Shown in pieces: positions 1 through 11,358 of a DNA stretch of 64,000 nt. This DNA is from Batrachochytrium dendrobatidis JAM81 (Eukaryota > Chytridiomycota > Chytridiomycetes > Rhizophydiales). Made by a program: the position numbers and the translations under genes. The notes beneath the pieces are model-generated. The model did not search any database. It had not been told where the DNA came from and was given only the letters and a program-made list of their open reading frames with translations. Within the stretch, counting starts at the first letter, position 1; every line of letters begins with the position of its first letter. The stretch is taken from assembly GCF_000203795.2 (NCBI RefSeq), contig NW_006281109.1, positions 630,001-694,000 of the forward strand, read 5' to 3'.

Positions 1-654
1 TGGCGCAGAAGTTGCAGTGGAAACAAACGATGCTTCAGAAATCATTTCTGAAGGGTTTCCAGTATACAAAACCAGTTGATAATTAGCCAGCAGTGCATTG
101 TCAGCGTCTAAGGATTCCCCTTGTTCAGCGATTTGACCTGAAGCGTTGACAAGACTTTGTGTTTTATCGGTAACTGAAGATGAAGGCGAAAGTGCATCAG
201 ACTTGACAGCAGATGCAGTCTTTTTAACTCGAGCAGATGTTTTTTTTGGTATCGACTCTCTTACAGACGAGGATTGAGTTGAGTTGAGAGGATAGAATCT
301 TGCCATGACAGGATACAGCACATCAAAGTACTTGCATTTCCGAGCAATTTTGTCAGCATTCTTGGGTTTCCCATCTGAGCCTACAGCAGAGCTTTTTAGA
401 ATATCAACGGCTTCGTCAAATGATCGTTCCAGATTAAAAACCTTGCTTCCAATGTTTGAAGCAGATCGATGTAAAATACCGTTCTGAACAAAGACTGGAA
501 CCATTTCTTCCAAGAGTGAGGTTTTAGTAACGGGCCCAGTCAGCCCTGCCTTTCTCCATCGCTCGTAGTTTCCTGGAGTGATTAACCAATCCACCAAAAT
601 CTGAACTGAAGTCTTTCCGCCATCCACAGCGTCATCGTCCCAAGATATAGCCAT
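1..654 (-). CDS. SANT/Myb-like domain protein, copy 1 (C-terminus beyond the window edge)
   Basis: The frame is open from an ATG at 654 down to base 1, so at least 218 residues are present and the C-terminus lies outside the window. The first 110 residues carry a compact domain that begins W-D-D-D-A-V-D-G-G-K, continues L-V-D-W-L-I-T-P-G-N-Y and ends in a C-K-Y-F-D-V-L-Y-P-V-M block. After that the chain is Ser/Thr/Lys-rich and looks disordered. The same domain opens the next gene (1424-2692), so the two are tandem paralogues on the same strand. From memory this domain resembles a fungal and oomycete SANT/Myb-like helical module that is often expanded in copy number. DNA or protein binding is inferred, not shown. 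No intron is needed in the visible part. Confidence 0.7.
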   Translation of the reverse strand, partial: MAISWDDDAVDGGKTSVQILVDWLITPGNYERWRKAGLTGPVTKTSLLEEMVPVFVQNGILHRSASNIGSKVFNLERSFDEAVDILKSSAVGSDGKPKNADKIARKCKYFDVLYPVMARFYPLNSTQSSSVRESIPKKTSARVKKTASAVKSDALSPSSSVTDKTQSLVNASGQIAEQGESLDADNALLANYQLVLYTGNPSEMISEASFVSTATSAP

Positions 655-1423
655 GTTCTGAAAACTACTCGAGCAAGGTGTTTAGATTCGAGGTACTCGC
701 AAGTTGAGTTGAAATGTCGAGCGTTTCGTGGGTTTAAAAGCGTTCAAATAAAACAAATGATTTTTGAGTTTGAATTGAGTTTGAATTGAGTTGTCAATTC
801 TTGACTTTAGTTGGCTGATCTACTAGCATAGATGTGGTCAGAATTATACTACAAACTTGATAGGTTTCAGCATGGTTAATAGTGAAAAGGGTCAAGGCTA
901 GTAATGATTGAGTAGCTGGTCTGCTTTATTCACAGTAGGTTGTGAATACGCCAATGGCTGAATATATGTTTGATTTCCATCTAGATTAGTCAGCAAGTAT
1001 ATTCAGCCAATATATTTCAAATGGTAATGGTCAAACTTGTTGACAAGTCTACACATTCACCGAGTCGACATGATCTGCCAATCGTTTAAACAATGTCGCG
1101 ATGTATCAAGCTCCATATTGTTCATTCTTGAACTTGCCAACAATCACTTTAATAAAAAGTGTTTTTGTTTGTCGAGCAATCCAAAACACATAAACTCGGA
1201 ATGACAATTATTTAACCATTGTTTATTTCAAATAAAATAGGCAGTGGCTTCAAGATAGATACAGAAAAGTGTTCCATTTATGTGAATACGGTTGTAAATC
1301 TTTTGAAAATACTTGTAAAATAATAATAAAATAACAATTACTAAACCACTTTGAATTAACACAACCATCTTGAACCCAATGGTGCTGTAATCGACATACC
1401 TACATATATGCTTCGATCCACAT
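655..1423. other. Intergenic region between the two SANT-like paralogues
   Basis: No convincing coding frame. It should hold the promoter of copy 1 (near 655-800, with short GAGTT-rich repeats around 765-795) and the 3' end of copy 2. The only open frames, near 1228-1446, are AT-rich and antisense, and show no protein-like composition. Confidence 0.5.
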
Positions 1424-2692
1424 TCAAAGTGGTAATAGTCGATCAATTTGAGTGTCTGATACTCCCGATCTTTTGAGTCTTCTTCTAGCCTTGATCTTGG
1501 TCATGATGGCATCCGACTTGTAAATCTCAATATCACTTTTGATTTTTTCCAACCTCAGTTTCAACTCTTGTCGTTCAATCTGTAATACTAGATCGTCTTG
1601 TTCTACAAGTCGTTGCGATGTATGTTCATCTCGTTCATAGCCAGAACTTACACGACTACGATATTTTGTTTCAATGGATGGTAAAGTATACGTGTCGGAT
1701 CGACGTGACTTTTTGTGGGGTTCAGACGATGCAATCAACGATCGTTTTGATGATGAATGTGGAGTTCTGTTGGATTTTGATGCAGGACCAGGTTTATATC
1801 CGTCTTTGGATTGTTTTGTTGATGCATTGACAATAGAGGCTCTTTTTTTATTGGCTTTTAAATCACGCTGCTTTGGTTGTGATAAAAGCCAATCATCGTC
1901 TTCTAGTTCAGAGTTGAAAAGATCAGCCAACTCTTCGTCATCAATATACTCGTCATTTGGACGCTGTGTTGCAGATCGACCGCTTTGATGGCTTGGCTTG
2001 GTATTTTTGGTTGATGATTGAGACACAGGAGTTGGTTTAAATGTAGAAGATCTACGCTTCGCGGTAATCTGTGCTGGTATTAATTCAGGAAGAGGGGCTG
2101 GCACCAGACCAACGTTAACCTCTGGGATTGTATCGTCATCGACAACGCGAATAGGAGCAGGAGACGAATCAGCCGTTGAAGCTGGTGTTTCCATGAGAAC
2201 TAAACTGTCCACAGCATCTGATATCGGAGTGCCATCAGGTGTTGGCTCAACAACAAGCGCAAGTTTGTCAGACTCTGCTTCAAGCGACTGAACCGGCTTG
2301 AGAGAGATAACCATCGCCGATTGCGAGTACTCGCCCATAATAGGATACAGCAAATCAAAGTACTTGCACACTCTCGTCATCTTGGCAGTAACAATCGGTT
2401 GTCCATCCGGTCCTTTAGGGGCTTTTTTGAGCATATCGCAGGCACCAAAAAAGCCGCCTTCAACTCGATTAATCTTGCTGCTGATATTTGGAACGTTTCG
2501 AGTATGAATGCCGTGCTCGATAAACATGAGCATCATTTCTTGAAGAATAGAACCTTTAGTCGAGCCTCCCACCACTGTTCCTGCGGTTGCCCATCTATGG
2601 TAGTTGCCTGGAGTAACTAACCAATCCAACAAAACTTGGTCGGAAGACTTGCCGCCATCCACTGCATCGCTGTCCCAAGGTATACCCTGCAT
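1424..2692 (-). CDS. SANT/Myb-like domain protein, copy 2
   Basis: Single-exon gene of 422 residues starting at an ATG. Residues 1-115 form the same module as copy 1 (W-D-S-D-A-V-D-G-G-K, L-L-D-W-L-V-T-P-G-N-Y, then C-K-Y-F-D-L-L-Y-P-I-M). A long Pro/Ser/Thr-rich middle follows, with an acidic patch (DDEELADLFNSELEDDDW, about 250-267). The C-terminus, about 355-422, is a charged coiled coil ending in a basic KARRRLKRSG segment. This layout (N-terminal helical module, disordered linker, C-terminal Leu/Lys coil) suits a chromatin or DNA-associated protein, but the function is not known. The tandem arrangement points to local duplication followed by divergence of everything outside the N-terminal domain. 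Confidence 0.75.
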   Translation of the reverse strand: MQGIPWDSDAVDGGKSSDQVLLDWLVTPGNYHRWATAGTVVGGSTKGSILQEMMLMFIEHGIHTRNVPNISSKINRVEGGFFGACDMLKKAPKGPDGQPIVTAKMTRVCKYFDLLYPIMGEYSQSAMVISLKPVQSLEAESDKLALVVEPTPDGTPISDAVDSLVLMETPASTADSSPAPIRVVDDDTIPEVNVGLVPAPLPELIPAQITAKRRSSTFKPTPVSQSSTKNTKPSHQSGRSATQRPNDEYIDDEELADLFNSELEDDDWLLSQPKQRDLKANKKRASIVNASTKQSKDGYKPGPASKSNRTPHSSSKRSLIASSEPHKKSRRSDTYTLPSIETKYRSRVSSGYERDEHTSQRLVEQDDLVLQIERQELKLRLEKIKSDIEIYKSDAIMTKIKARRRLKRSGVSDTQIDRLLPL

Positions 2693-3078
2693 AATACCAA
2701 TGTCAGAGAATTACGACAATGAGCAATGAGGCTTTGTTGGGCGAAAGAGTATTATCTCGGTGTTCCAGGTGTAAAAGAACGAGAACATCGAAAACGTTGA
2801 CATTTTGACATTTTCGGCATTCTACTTTCAGCCTATTCGTGACATGAGTTTGCTCTCAACCCGAGTCAACCAACTCGATAAATGTCACATTACTTGATGT
2901 ATTTCACAGTGAGTGTATATTCAATCCTACAGCCTATCCAATTCCGAGTTTATTTCTCAGAAATACTAGCTTACAAGTCAACCAAGTTTTCAACAAAATG
3001 GACGGACATCCATGAATCCACACAACCGATGCATTATATACAAAACCAGCATATCTAGCTTAGCCAATCTTCAATTAA
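2693..3078. other. Intergenic region
   Basis: Promoter side of SANT-like copy 2 and 3' flank of SFT2. I see no open frame with protein-like composition and no repeat. Confidence 0.5.
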
Positions 3079-4267
3079 TTATTTAGAAAAGCAGCTTCCA
3101 AAGAAACTCTTGACAACATCTCGGGCAAATGGAATGTAGCTGATCGAGTACCACAATAGTGCCAAATACTGAAATACACAACAGATGATGGTCAAGACTG
3201 CAATTTTAACCGCAAACGCAAATACAAGCGTCAATGCCAGAGAGCCAAGGAACACGCACGTAGCAATCCAACGCGACGGATCAAACATTTTCTAGATACC
3301 GTCGGTGTAGTGATGTACATTCGAATCAAATAGTCAGCAATAGTTTATCAGTTTAAATATGCTTTCTAGTCCTCAATACATTACCTTGAGTTGGGACATG
3401 AATCCAATCAAAAACCCGGTTCCAATAAGTGAAATAACGTTGCCAATAGTAAAGAATAATGCAAAAAGTCCCAATCCTCCAGTAAATAATGCAAATGTTG
3501 ACTATGATTTTTAAAAGGTGTACGGAAATACAATTTGTTCAACAATGAAACCTAGACACTGAAATTTCAAACAGTCATAATGGCCTTGTAAACGCTTACC
3601 AAAAAGGAAATTACAAATCCAACACCAAAGCATATTCCTAAGATATCCAAAGTTGAACCAACACGATGCAATACAGTCAATCACCAAGAATTTAGAGTGC
3701 ACTACATCACATTCAGCAACATCATTTGAAATAGTCTTACCAAATCCGTAAAATCGTTGTGTGCGAGTGAGTTTAAAATCACCACACATCTATAATTTAC
3801 AAATGATGAAATCACACGAGTCAAATCACCCACAACGATATGAATACATCAATACACAAGTAAACAAAACTAGCTTGAAAGCATTTGAAACGCTAGGGTA
3901 AATTTAAAGAAAGCAACTAGAGTTGAAGATTCTGAATATACATGAATCAAAGTAGATATGAACAAGGCATCTGTTTATATTGAACACAAGGTGCCAAAAC
4001 TTGTCCACGATGAGTATATGACAGTAGATTGCGACCCTAGTGCTGGTAAAAGAAAAGCCGTTTCCAATTGATAGCAACAACGCAATTGATACAGTATAGG
4101 TTGCCATTTATGCATCATCCAACGCCCTGGGAATCTCAGCTGTGCCAATGCAGTGTCTTGTATGACTGTCGAGGATAGGGATATTGCAATTCAAAAAGAA
4201 TTGTATATTTTACCTTTTCCATATCGTCACCCCCACCACTGGCTGCATTTGGAAATGGAAGTTGCAT
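3079..4267 (-). CDS. SFT2: Vesicle transport protein SFT2 (Got1/SFT2 family)
   Basis: Five exons: 4214-4267, 3741-3789, 3600-3637, 3385-3501 and 3079-3291, all with GT-AG introns, joining in frame to 156 residues. The ATG is at 4267. The joined protein reads L-T-R-T-Q-R-F-Y-G-F-G-I-C-F-G at the first membrane segment. It then has a glycine-rich helix pair containing F-T-I-G-N-V-I-S-L-I-G and, in the last exon, M-F-D-P-S-R-W-I-A-T-C-V-F followed by Y-S-I-S-Y-I-P-F-A-R-D. These are signature positions of the four-helix SFT2 family. The family acts at the Golgi in fusion of endosome-derived vesicles. The length fits the family (about 160-215). The gene is divergent from METTL16, with only 159 bp between start codons, so the two probably share a promoter region. 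Confidence 0.93.
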
Positions 4268-4426
4268 GTTTGCTCTGATATTGATAGATGCGACTGTTGA
4301 TAAGATGACGGCAATGATTGAGGCTGTTGGTTTGCAATTTCTGTAAAATATGGTGGTTGGATATACAGTCTATTCCCTAAACTTCTGGGCTACTTGCCAG
4401 GCGAGATTATCAGTTCAAACTCCACC

Positions 4427-6063
4427 ATGCACGCAAGAAATCCATTTTGTGACCAGTTTGACTTTGTTGCTCTTGCAGAAACACATCCTAGACTAAACCG
4501 ATAGTTGAGTCGGCCATATTTCAAATTTAAAATGTGTTTTTTGTCTATTGACGCTGAAAATTTATTTGACAGCCTTCGCAAAACTAGAACCGGATCGATT
4601 ATCGAATTCGGAGATCCAAAGGCTGTCAGGTCAGATACAAGCAATTCATGAGCAACTTTGATTTCTAACTGATAGCAATGTTGAATTTGTTTACATGGTT
4701 ACTTTTCATTAGAGAGCTCACTTGTGCACTGCTATTTAAATACTTTGGTCTTCGACTCGAAATCCCGCTCGACTCGCTGTGTCCTCCAGTAAGTATGGTA
4801 TTGCAATCATTGCAAGCATTTGGATCGATGATACTGATTTAATTCATGCTGTATTTATTTGCTACTGTAGGTTCCGAACAGGTACAAACCATTCAATGCT
4901 GGATATTTTGATTTGCCACAACCATCATGTATTAAACAGCGTGTTCAATTTATTGTCAGGCTGGATTATATATTACATATTGAAGACTTGCTCTCCGAAT
5001 CCAATCCATCTTTGGACGCCACTGTACGCGGAATAGATATGTATGCTGAATCTTGTCAGGCACCAGATTTTCATTATATACATTCAAATCTAGATTCAAT
5101 ATGCTGAAATCTGTATATTTTCAGTGGAACAGGAGCATCTTGTATATATCCCTTACTCGGCTGCAGCAGAAATCCAAAATGGTCGTTTTTAGCACTTGGT
5201 TTGTTTCAAGTTTCCGCTCGATGCTGGAATAGAATCTCATGTTTTAAGATGTAAACTTACATAATCTATTGTTTAGAGATTGACGAAAGAAGTATTGATT
5301 TTGCTACTCAGAATGTGAACCGAAACTCGCTTCAAAACTGTATCACTGTAGTAAAGGGATCTACTCAAAAACCCATCATCTCATTACCCAATGATAATCA
5401 AATGTAAACGATCAATACCTTGTTGAATTTGAACCGTTGTAAAAATAGGCAAGATGGGTCGTATTTAAACTTTGATACCACGCATGGTTTCAACTATAGG
5501 TATGACTTTTGTATGTGCAATCCGCCATTTTATTCCGATGAGGAAGAAATGAGAGTCTCTCGCAGCATTAAGCAACAAGCACCTTTATCGGTAATTATCC
5601 TTGTCTGATACTGTATCGATATTGCTGAATCTATTAATAATGCAATTGTGTTTCTACGTACTTGAATTCACTCAATAATATAAAATCTTAAGCTATGTAT
5701 GGGATCTCAGAATGAGATGCTTCAACCAGGAGGCGAAGTTGCATTTGTAACATCGTTAATTGAAGAGAGTCAGATTCTAGGATGTCGTATTACATGGTAT
5801 ACATCCTTGGTCGGGTTTCGGGAAAATGCACAAAGACTCGAGGCATTATTGCATCAGAAACAGGTACTTTTGATATTTCCTATAGAAGCATAGTTAAATG
5901 ATTGAACAGCTTGGTTTTATTCATGAATGCCAAACCCAACTAAAACTCGGTGAATTTTGGTTAGATTCCTGTAGTGCGGCGTGCAGTTTACAAACAAGGC
6001 CGGACATCCAGATCGATATTAACGTGGAGTTTCAGAAAAGAGTTTTGTAAGAGTCAAAACTAG
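4427..6063 (+). CDS. METTL16: U6 snRNA / RNA N6-adenosine methyltransferase METTL16
   Basis: Ten exons: 4427-4503, 4573-4629, 4713-4788, 4871-5040, 5125-5198, 5277-5403, 5449-5590, 5693-5863, 5910-5949 and 5987-6063, giving 336 residues. The protein begins M-H-A-R-N, as METTL16 proteins do. It contains F-G-D-P-K-A-V-R, the SAM-binding G-I-D-I-G-T-G-A-S-C-I-Y-P, the catalytic C-M-C-N-P-P-F and the late Q-G-R-T-S-R-S-I-L-T-W-S-F block. The family methylates the U6 snRNA ACAGAGA box and some mRNA hairpins. Only the methyltransferase core is present; the vertebrate C-terminal VCR region is absent, as is usual in fungi. The position normally held by Trp in the R-W of the last block is Ser here. 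The last intron (37 nt) is the least certain junction. All exons are short, and several introns are 36-90 nt. Confidence 0.9.
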
Positions 6064-6652
6064 ATGAATTTGATTTTACTTTTGTTGTCAACAGACAACG
6101 TTAATAAAAACTAAGAGTATGGTGCCATTTACGGATTGGGTGTAATCCATTTGCTATTGACAAGCAGTTGGTATTTATTTATCAAGTGTATTTCAACCAA
6201 CGTGCTCATGGTTTCTACCTGAGAACAAGGCAAACAATAAACAATGGACACTTGCATCTGCAACACAAGTGGGCGATTGCAATATGCGCCTCCGTTTCAC
6301 AGTGTGGCAAATACTCGCGGTTTCATATTCAAACAGGCGATTATAATTTGACAATGAATTCGGCTTTATCCTGACTGGGTGTTGGTCTCGTTGCATTGAT
6401 AGTTTTGTCATTGATTTGTCCTTGTTCTTGTCTATTCCAATCACTCACTCTATTTCTGGGTATTTTCTTGGCATTCAGCTCGTTTTGTACATCACAATCT
6501 GCATTTCTTTATATAGTTGAGCGATTAACTCTTGCCAAGACAGGACTATTGCTAAAATCCCTCGATTGCAACATCAATCAACCCTCTTTTTGATTCATCC
6601 ATTCAAAGGACATTCTTCATCACCTAATAGTCACAACCCCGAATTCAATCCC
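6064..6652. other. Intergenic region
   Basis: 3' flank of METTL16 and probable promoter of the downstream gene. Open frames at 6168-6374 and 6193-6444 overlap antisense and do not look like protein. Bases 6566-6652 extend the downstream frame upstream of its first ATG but lack an ATG themselves. Confidence 0.4.
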
Positions 6653-7894
6653 ATGCACCAGAAAAAATCATCATGCGTATCTCCAGTTCAATCCCCTAGC
6701 CCGCCCAATTCGGTTCAAGAGGTTGCCAATTCGGTACAATCCATGGACAAACGATTCGGCACTACGTTTGAATCATGGATTAAATCTGAAAAAAACATAT
6801 CCTACATCTGTACATTCAAACGCAGCCTATTTGACCGCTACATAAAGACAGACCCTCAGCAAACCATCTACGCCCTGAAATGGATGATTGAGGGATGGTC
6901 CATTGCATCTGTTTCCGAAGTTGTCCTTAAATTGTATTATGCTATGAAGATTGATTCACCAGAATTTGGACGAATTGTAGGCGCAGTGGTGGATGAATGG
7001 AATATCCCAGAAATTATTGGGTTGGTCAATGTGTTACTGATTGGAGAAAATGCTGATACGGCTGCAAAGTTTATTGTTTATTTGACTGACCAATGTAGAC
7101 AAACCAGTATCAAATCGACACTCAATGTGTCGGTGAAGCGTGACTGGAGGTCGAGCGATCGTGTGCAGCTTGTTCGAGAAGTGGCTACTACTCTACGGTG
7201 GAAAACAACGTTTCTGCAATCATTTTTGGCTTGTTATGTTTCGCAGTGTATTTCAGATAGCGACCGGCAAAAAGGAATTATGGATTCAGTAATTCAAGAG
7301 TTTGACGATTTACAGGCTATCGCCACGTTTAATCAATTTGCTAGACAACTGGCTTGCAATGCAAACATCAGCCTTGATAAGATACCCACAAGCAACAATC
7401 TATCGACCAATGATAGTATCGAATATGTTGAAAATGTAGGTATATCGCACACTGATCGAGATAGCGACGAGGACAGCAACTCTACTTTTATTGCAGATCG
7501 TGGATCTACTTTAGACCCACCCGTTAGCCAGCATATTCAAGACTGTCCAACTCTGGACAATCGCTTCACACATGATAGAAGCCACAATGTACTACAACCC
7601 ACAGTTCAGCAACCATTAGCAAAATCGCCTACATTTCAACCTTCCACTCACGACTTGACTCTACCCAGTCCGCCAGAATGTGCTCCAATTTCGTTCATGT
7701 CACCTTTAGACTCGCTCCGATCGCGTCGATCTCAAAGTCGCATAGCACTCTTTACAATGTTGTTTGAAATTGTATTGGCGGAAATTGAGCTGGATGAGTT
7801 GGAGAAATCCATGACGCAGCTGGGAAGAGGAATGCTGGTACATATGGTTGCAAATGCACTTCAACAGCATGCCGAGTCAGACGTCAAGGCGTAG
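6653..7894 (+). CDS. Conserved-looking hypothetical protein, 413 residues
   Basis: Single exon; the first in-frame ATG is at 6653. Upstream the frame stays open to about 6566 without an ATG, so an upstream exon is possible. The N-terminal 45 residues are Ser/Pro-rich. Residues from about 45 to 245 look like an all-helical folded domain (F-E-S-W-I-K-S-E-K-N-I at its start, many Leu/Ile/Val heptads). A polar disordered stretch follows, then a C-terminal helix pair rich in Glu and Leu from about residue 365. I do not recognise the family. The gene is convergent with GLE1, whose stop codon lies 167 bp downstream on the other strand. Confidence 0.7.
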   Translation: MHQKKSSCVSPVQSPSPPNSVQEVANSVQSMDKRFGTTFESWIKSEKNISYICTFKRSLFDRYIKTDPQQTIYALKWMIEGWSIASVSEVVLKLYYAMKIDSPEFGRIVGAVVDEWNIPEIIGLVNVLLIGENADTAAKFIVYLTDQCRQTSIKSTLNVSVKRDWRSSDRVQLVREVATTLRWKTTFLQSFLACYVSQCISDSDRQKGIMDSVIQEFDDLQAIATFNQFARQLACNANISLDKIPTSNNLSTNDSIEYVENVGISHTDRDSDEDSNSTFIADRGSTLDPPVSQHIQDCPTLDNRFTHDRSHNVLQPTVQQPLAKSPTFQPSTHDLTLPSPPECAPISFMSPLDSLRSRRSQSRIALFTMLFEIVLAEIELDELEKSMTQLGRGMLVHMVANALQQHAESDVKA

Positions 7895-8061
7895 TGTCGT
7901 GATTTGCTGAAGATGGGCTGATAACAACTCATTTTTGAATTAGATAGTTTTTGGAATTAAAATAATGTTTATATTTTTAAATGATTTGCAAATATACCAA
8001 AACTATCCACTCGACAATACATTTTATCCTTCATTTAGTGTTTAAGCGTCAATGCCTGACA

Positions 8062-10554
8062 CTATCTCTCAAGCTGACTACCTTCAAACACTGGAATGCT
8101 TCCATTTCTCAATATGGTTTCGTTTAGCATCAAGCTTAGTCGCGTAGTTGATGCATTTGCTGCCACAGGTATCATAGGAATAAGAATTTGCACAATATAT
8201 CGCACCATCTTTAGCACTTGTCGGTTATAAGTTTTTACAAGGGAATGACCCGAAATCTCGAGAAAAGTATGGATAAGCAATGGAGTAATGCGTCGTGGCT
8301 TCATGTTCAAAATACGTGCCATCCACTTCCATCCATTCTCTATCCCATGGTTGTTCTTGACTGTTGAAATTCACCACATTAAAGGTTAAACAGATTCAAC
8401 GTTGTCATAAAACAATCATATCAAACCAGTCGTGTTTCATATACCTGTGGTTGTTTGGATCATTGCTGCATACAAGGAAAGAATACCACACATGCGTTCA
8501 CCATATTGGATTTCTGTTTCCATCGACCCATCCACCTCTTTATAACCAGATTTCTTTTGATATGCTACCATGGAATCGGTCTATATCCAAATAAAATTTT
8601 GATTTGTAACTAAATCTGGTAAGCCTATACACTAGGTAGATTGAAGACTTACCTGAAGTTTACGAATATATCGTGGAACAATGAATGGGCACTTTTTCAT
8701 CATTCGGCCTAACAAGATATCAAGAAGTTTGGTGTGTTTTTCATATAGTATGACGCACACGTTAGCCAATGGAAATGCCATATTCCGTTTAACAGCTACC
8801 TCAGTCTCTGCTTGTTTCTATATCCAAATGTAGATTGTAAATGAGCTGAAAACTGGCTAAAGTATACATTTGGTGCAAATACGGTTTAAATACGTACAAT
8901 GATTTGCTTGGCAGTCAAATCCATCACAAACTCATATAGCTGTGGATGAGATTTACACGATTCAAGATTGGCATGAAGTGACTTGACCTAAGACAAACAT
9001 GGCTGTTAATCGTGTATCAATTGCTACTACAACAAGACTAGCCCAATTCATTCAGTAGCAATGTTTTACATACAATTTCGAGAATCTTGACCTGACTGCG
9101 TGTCAACTGGCCAATGCGCTGAGTAATAGCCATCTTTGCCGTAAATACCCGATTGCGTAGTGTCGGGTCCGCCATCAAGCTTGGTTTGATTTTTGTCTTG
9201 ATGCTCTAAAAAAGTTGAATAAACCAAGTCTTAGGTTGCATTTCAAATGGATTTTGAAAAATAACGTTTGATTCTATTTGAGCCAATAGTGTACTTACGA
9301 GCACAGTTGAGATATAAGGTTCTGCAACTTTCCATGCATCATCCGATGCAATATGTGGACTCTAAACAAGATCCAATTAAAATGTATCAATTACAATGCA
9401 TCTCTACAGGGCTCAATTATTCATGATTACAATGTACTGATATGATCTACTTACATTTTCAACCAATGCCTGTGTTTGTTGAGCCTTTTGTTTTTCGACA
9501 GCCTGTTGTTCCAGTTCTGCAGCGACTATTTTTTCCTTTTGGGCTGCAATATGCTTTGCAGTAGCGTCTGCCCGAGCAGCTTCAGCCTCAGCCTCGGCAC
9601 GCTCTAATTTAGCCTTTCTGATTGCAGCAGCTTCAATCTGTTGCTTTTTAGCAGCCTCTTCTTGAGATTTAAGATCACGTAATTGTTTCATTTCTTTTTC
9701 CTCATTGTCCCTGATATGCTGAATTGAGTCTTGAATATTTTGTACCAGCTGAGCATTTCGCTGCTTAATAGTTGAAATGGATGACTGCACTTTCTGTTTC
9801 TGTGCTTGGTTTAGAGTTTCAAATCGGATCCGTTGAGCCTCAAGCTCTTCCACAAGTGATGCATGTTCGTGTTGATTCATAGATTTGGACTGCTCATGGA
9901 TTTGACTAAATGCTTGCAAGTGTTCATCTGCCTTTGCAACAGTCTGTTTTTAACATTGATGCAACACATTAGAGTTTAATACAAATATACAAGACTCCTA
10001 ATTCCCTGTTGATCTAGATCTGTTATAGATGTGAGATGTACGGCTTTGAAGCAACTTACCATGGATGTAAAATGAATTTCGGCATTCTTTTTATCAATGT
10101 GATTATTTGCTCCAAGAGACTGCAGAATGCGAACGCTTTTGACAAAACGTTGACTAGGAATAGGAGACTGTTTAGAGTGTGGAGTAGAAGCAACAGATGA
10201 TATATGACCACTATATTTGGCTAATGGTGAAGTCATGCTAGGAGCAGATTTGGTAGATTTTACAGAGGATTCTGAATTAATTTTTGAAGAGTAGTCAAGA
10301 GTATATTGATTCATTACATTGGGAGTTGATTGAACACTATTTGGAGTAGAGCGTATTGCAGTGGGAGTGAAAGCTTGAGGGTGGTGTAGAACAGAGCCTT
10401 TGGTATAGTTGAATATGGCATGTTGATGAAGAGGTGATTTTGTATTTGGAGCAGCTGTCGAGTTTGGAGTGCTGGTAGGAGTTTTTGATGCGAGTGTAGT
10501 AGTAGCAGAGCAAGATACATTGCTATCAGTATCAATGATCCCGAATCTACCCAT
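8062..10554 (-). CDS. GLE1: mRNA export factor / nucleoporin GLE1
   Basis: Eight exons: 10060-10554, 9455-9943, 9299-9361, 9074-9205, 8898-8987, 8653-8817, 8445-8580 and 8062-8360, giving 622 residues with every junction in frame. The N-terminal 165 residues are Ser/Thr/Pro-rich. Exon 2 (about 166-328) is a long charged coiled coil rich in Ala/Glu/Gln/Lys. The C-terminal half is the helical GLE1 domain, with F-P-L-A-N-V-C, K-C-P-F-I-V-P-R-Y-I, G-E-R-M-C-G-I-L-S-L-Y-A and H-G-I-E-N-G-W-K-W-M-A-R-I-L-N near the end. GLE1 sits on the cytoplasmic face of the nuclear pore and, with inositol hexakisphosphate, activates the DEAD-box ATPase DBP5 to release exported mRNA. The length and coiled-coil/helical-domain order match the family. 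Confidence 0.92.
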
Positions 10555-11358
10555 TTGTTGAATGTGTTGGTTAATGTTGAAGACAAAAGGAATGAGAATA
10601 TATATTTTAAGCCAATTTCATGTTTAATAGAATTCTGATAAGCAGGCTGCAGCAGCATTTCAAAATGAATTCACTGAAACTGCACGATTGGTCTAGATTG
10701 GCATATATAGATGGAATGCTGAATAGTGTCACAACAAGATCAACACCAAATGAGCGATATTCTATATTGAATCGAGAATCGGATCATTCAGCAAGTCACC
10801 GTGACGCACGAGATACGAGTGATGGATGCTCATGCCATCCAAATCAATAATCTACCGATACTTACAAAACATCATCAAGGTTGATGGTTGCTAACAATTC
10901 TCATTGATTTCTTTATTCTCATTGTCGCCAGTTGTGGTGGTTTAATTGAAGATTTGACATTTTATGGACGCAACTACTCGAATCGACTATTGCTAACTGG
11001 TCGAGTAGAGTTGCTAGTTTGGAATATATATACTGTGTATTATATACTCCAATAGGATTTGATGATATTTTGACTAGATTCTTTAATCATTAAAGAATTA
11101 GTTTATAGATTTAAACATTGAGTTGCAATTACAGGTTGAACTGACAGGTGTAGCCCTGATATTGCAAATATTTTATTAGTAACAACTTGCTGAATCCATC
11201 AATAAATTTTAGTTTGTGTTGCATAGTTTTTCCCATTGGTCAACTCGACCCTTTCCAAGACTGGCATTTGCTCGTTTTCAAGTTTGATTTTTCCTTTCAA
11301 ATCTAAATCGCAACTCGAGCACTTGCACCACTACCCATCTTAGTTGTTAAATCCAATC
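10555..11358. other. Intergenic region
   Basis: Upstream of GLE1 on the minus strand and of the next gene on the plus strand, so probably a bidirectional promoter zone. It is AT-rich. Frames at 10620-10850 have no protein-like composition. Confidence 0.4.

Noticed and set aside
5950..5974. 25-nt intron in METTL16
   Set aside because: Too short to splice; the acceptor at 5986 gives a 37-nt intron and a better match to the family.
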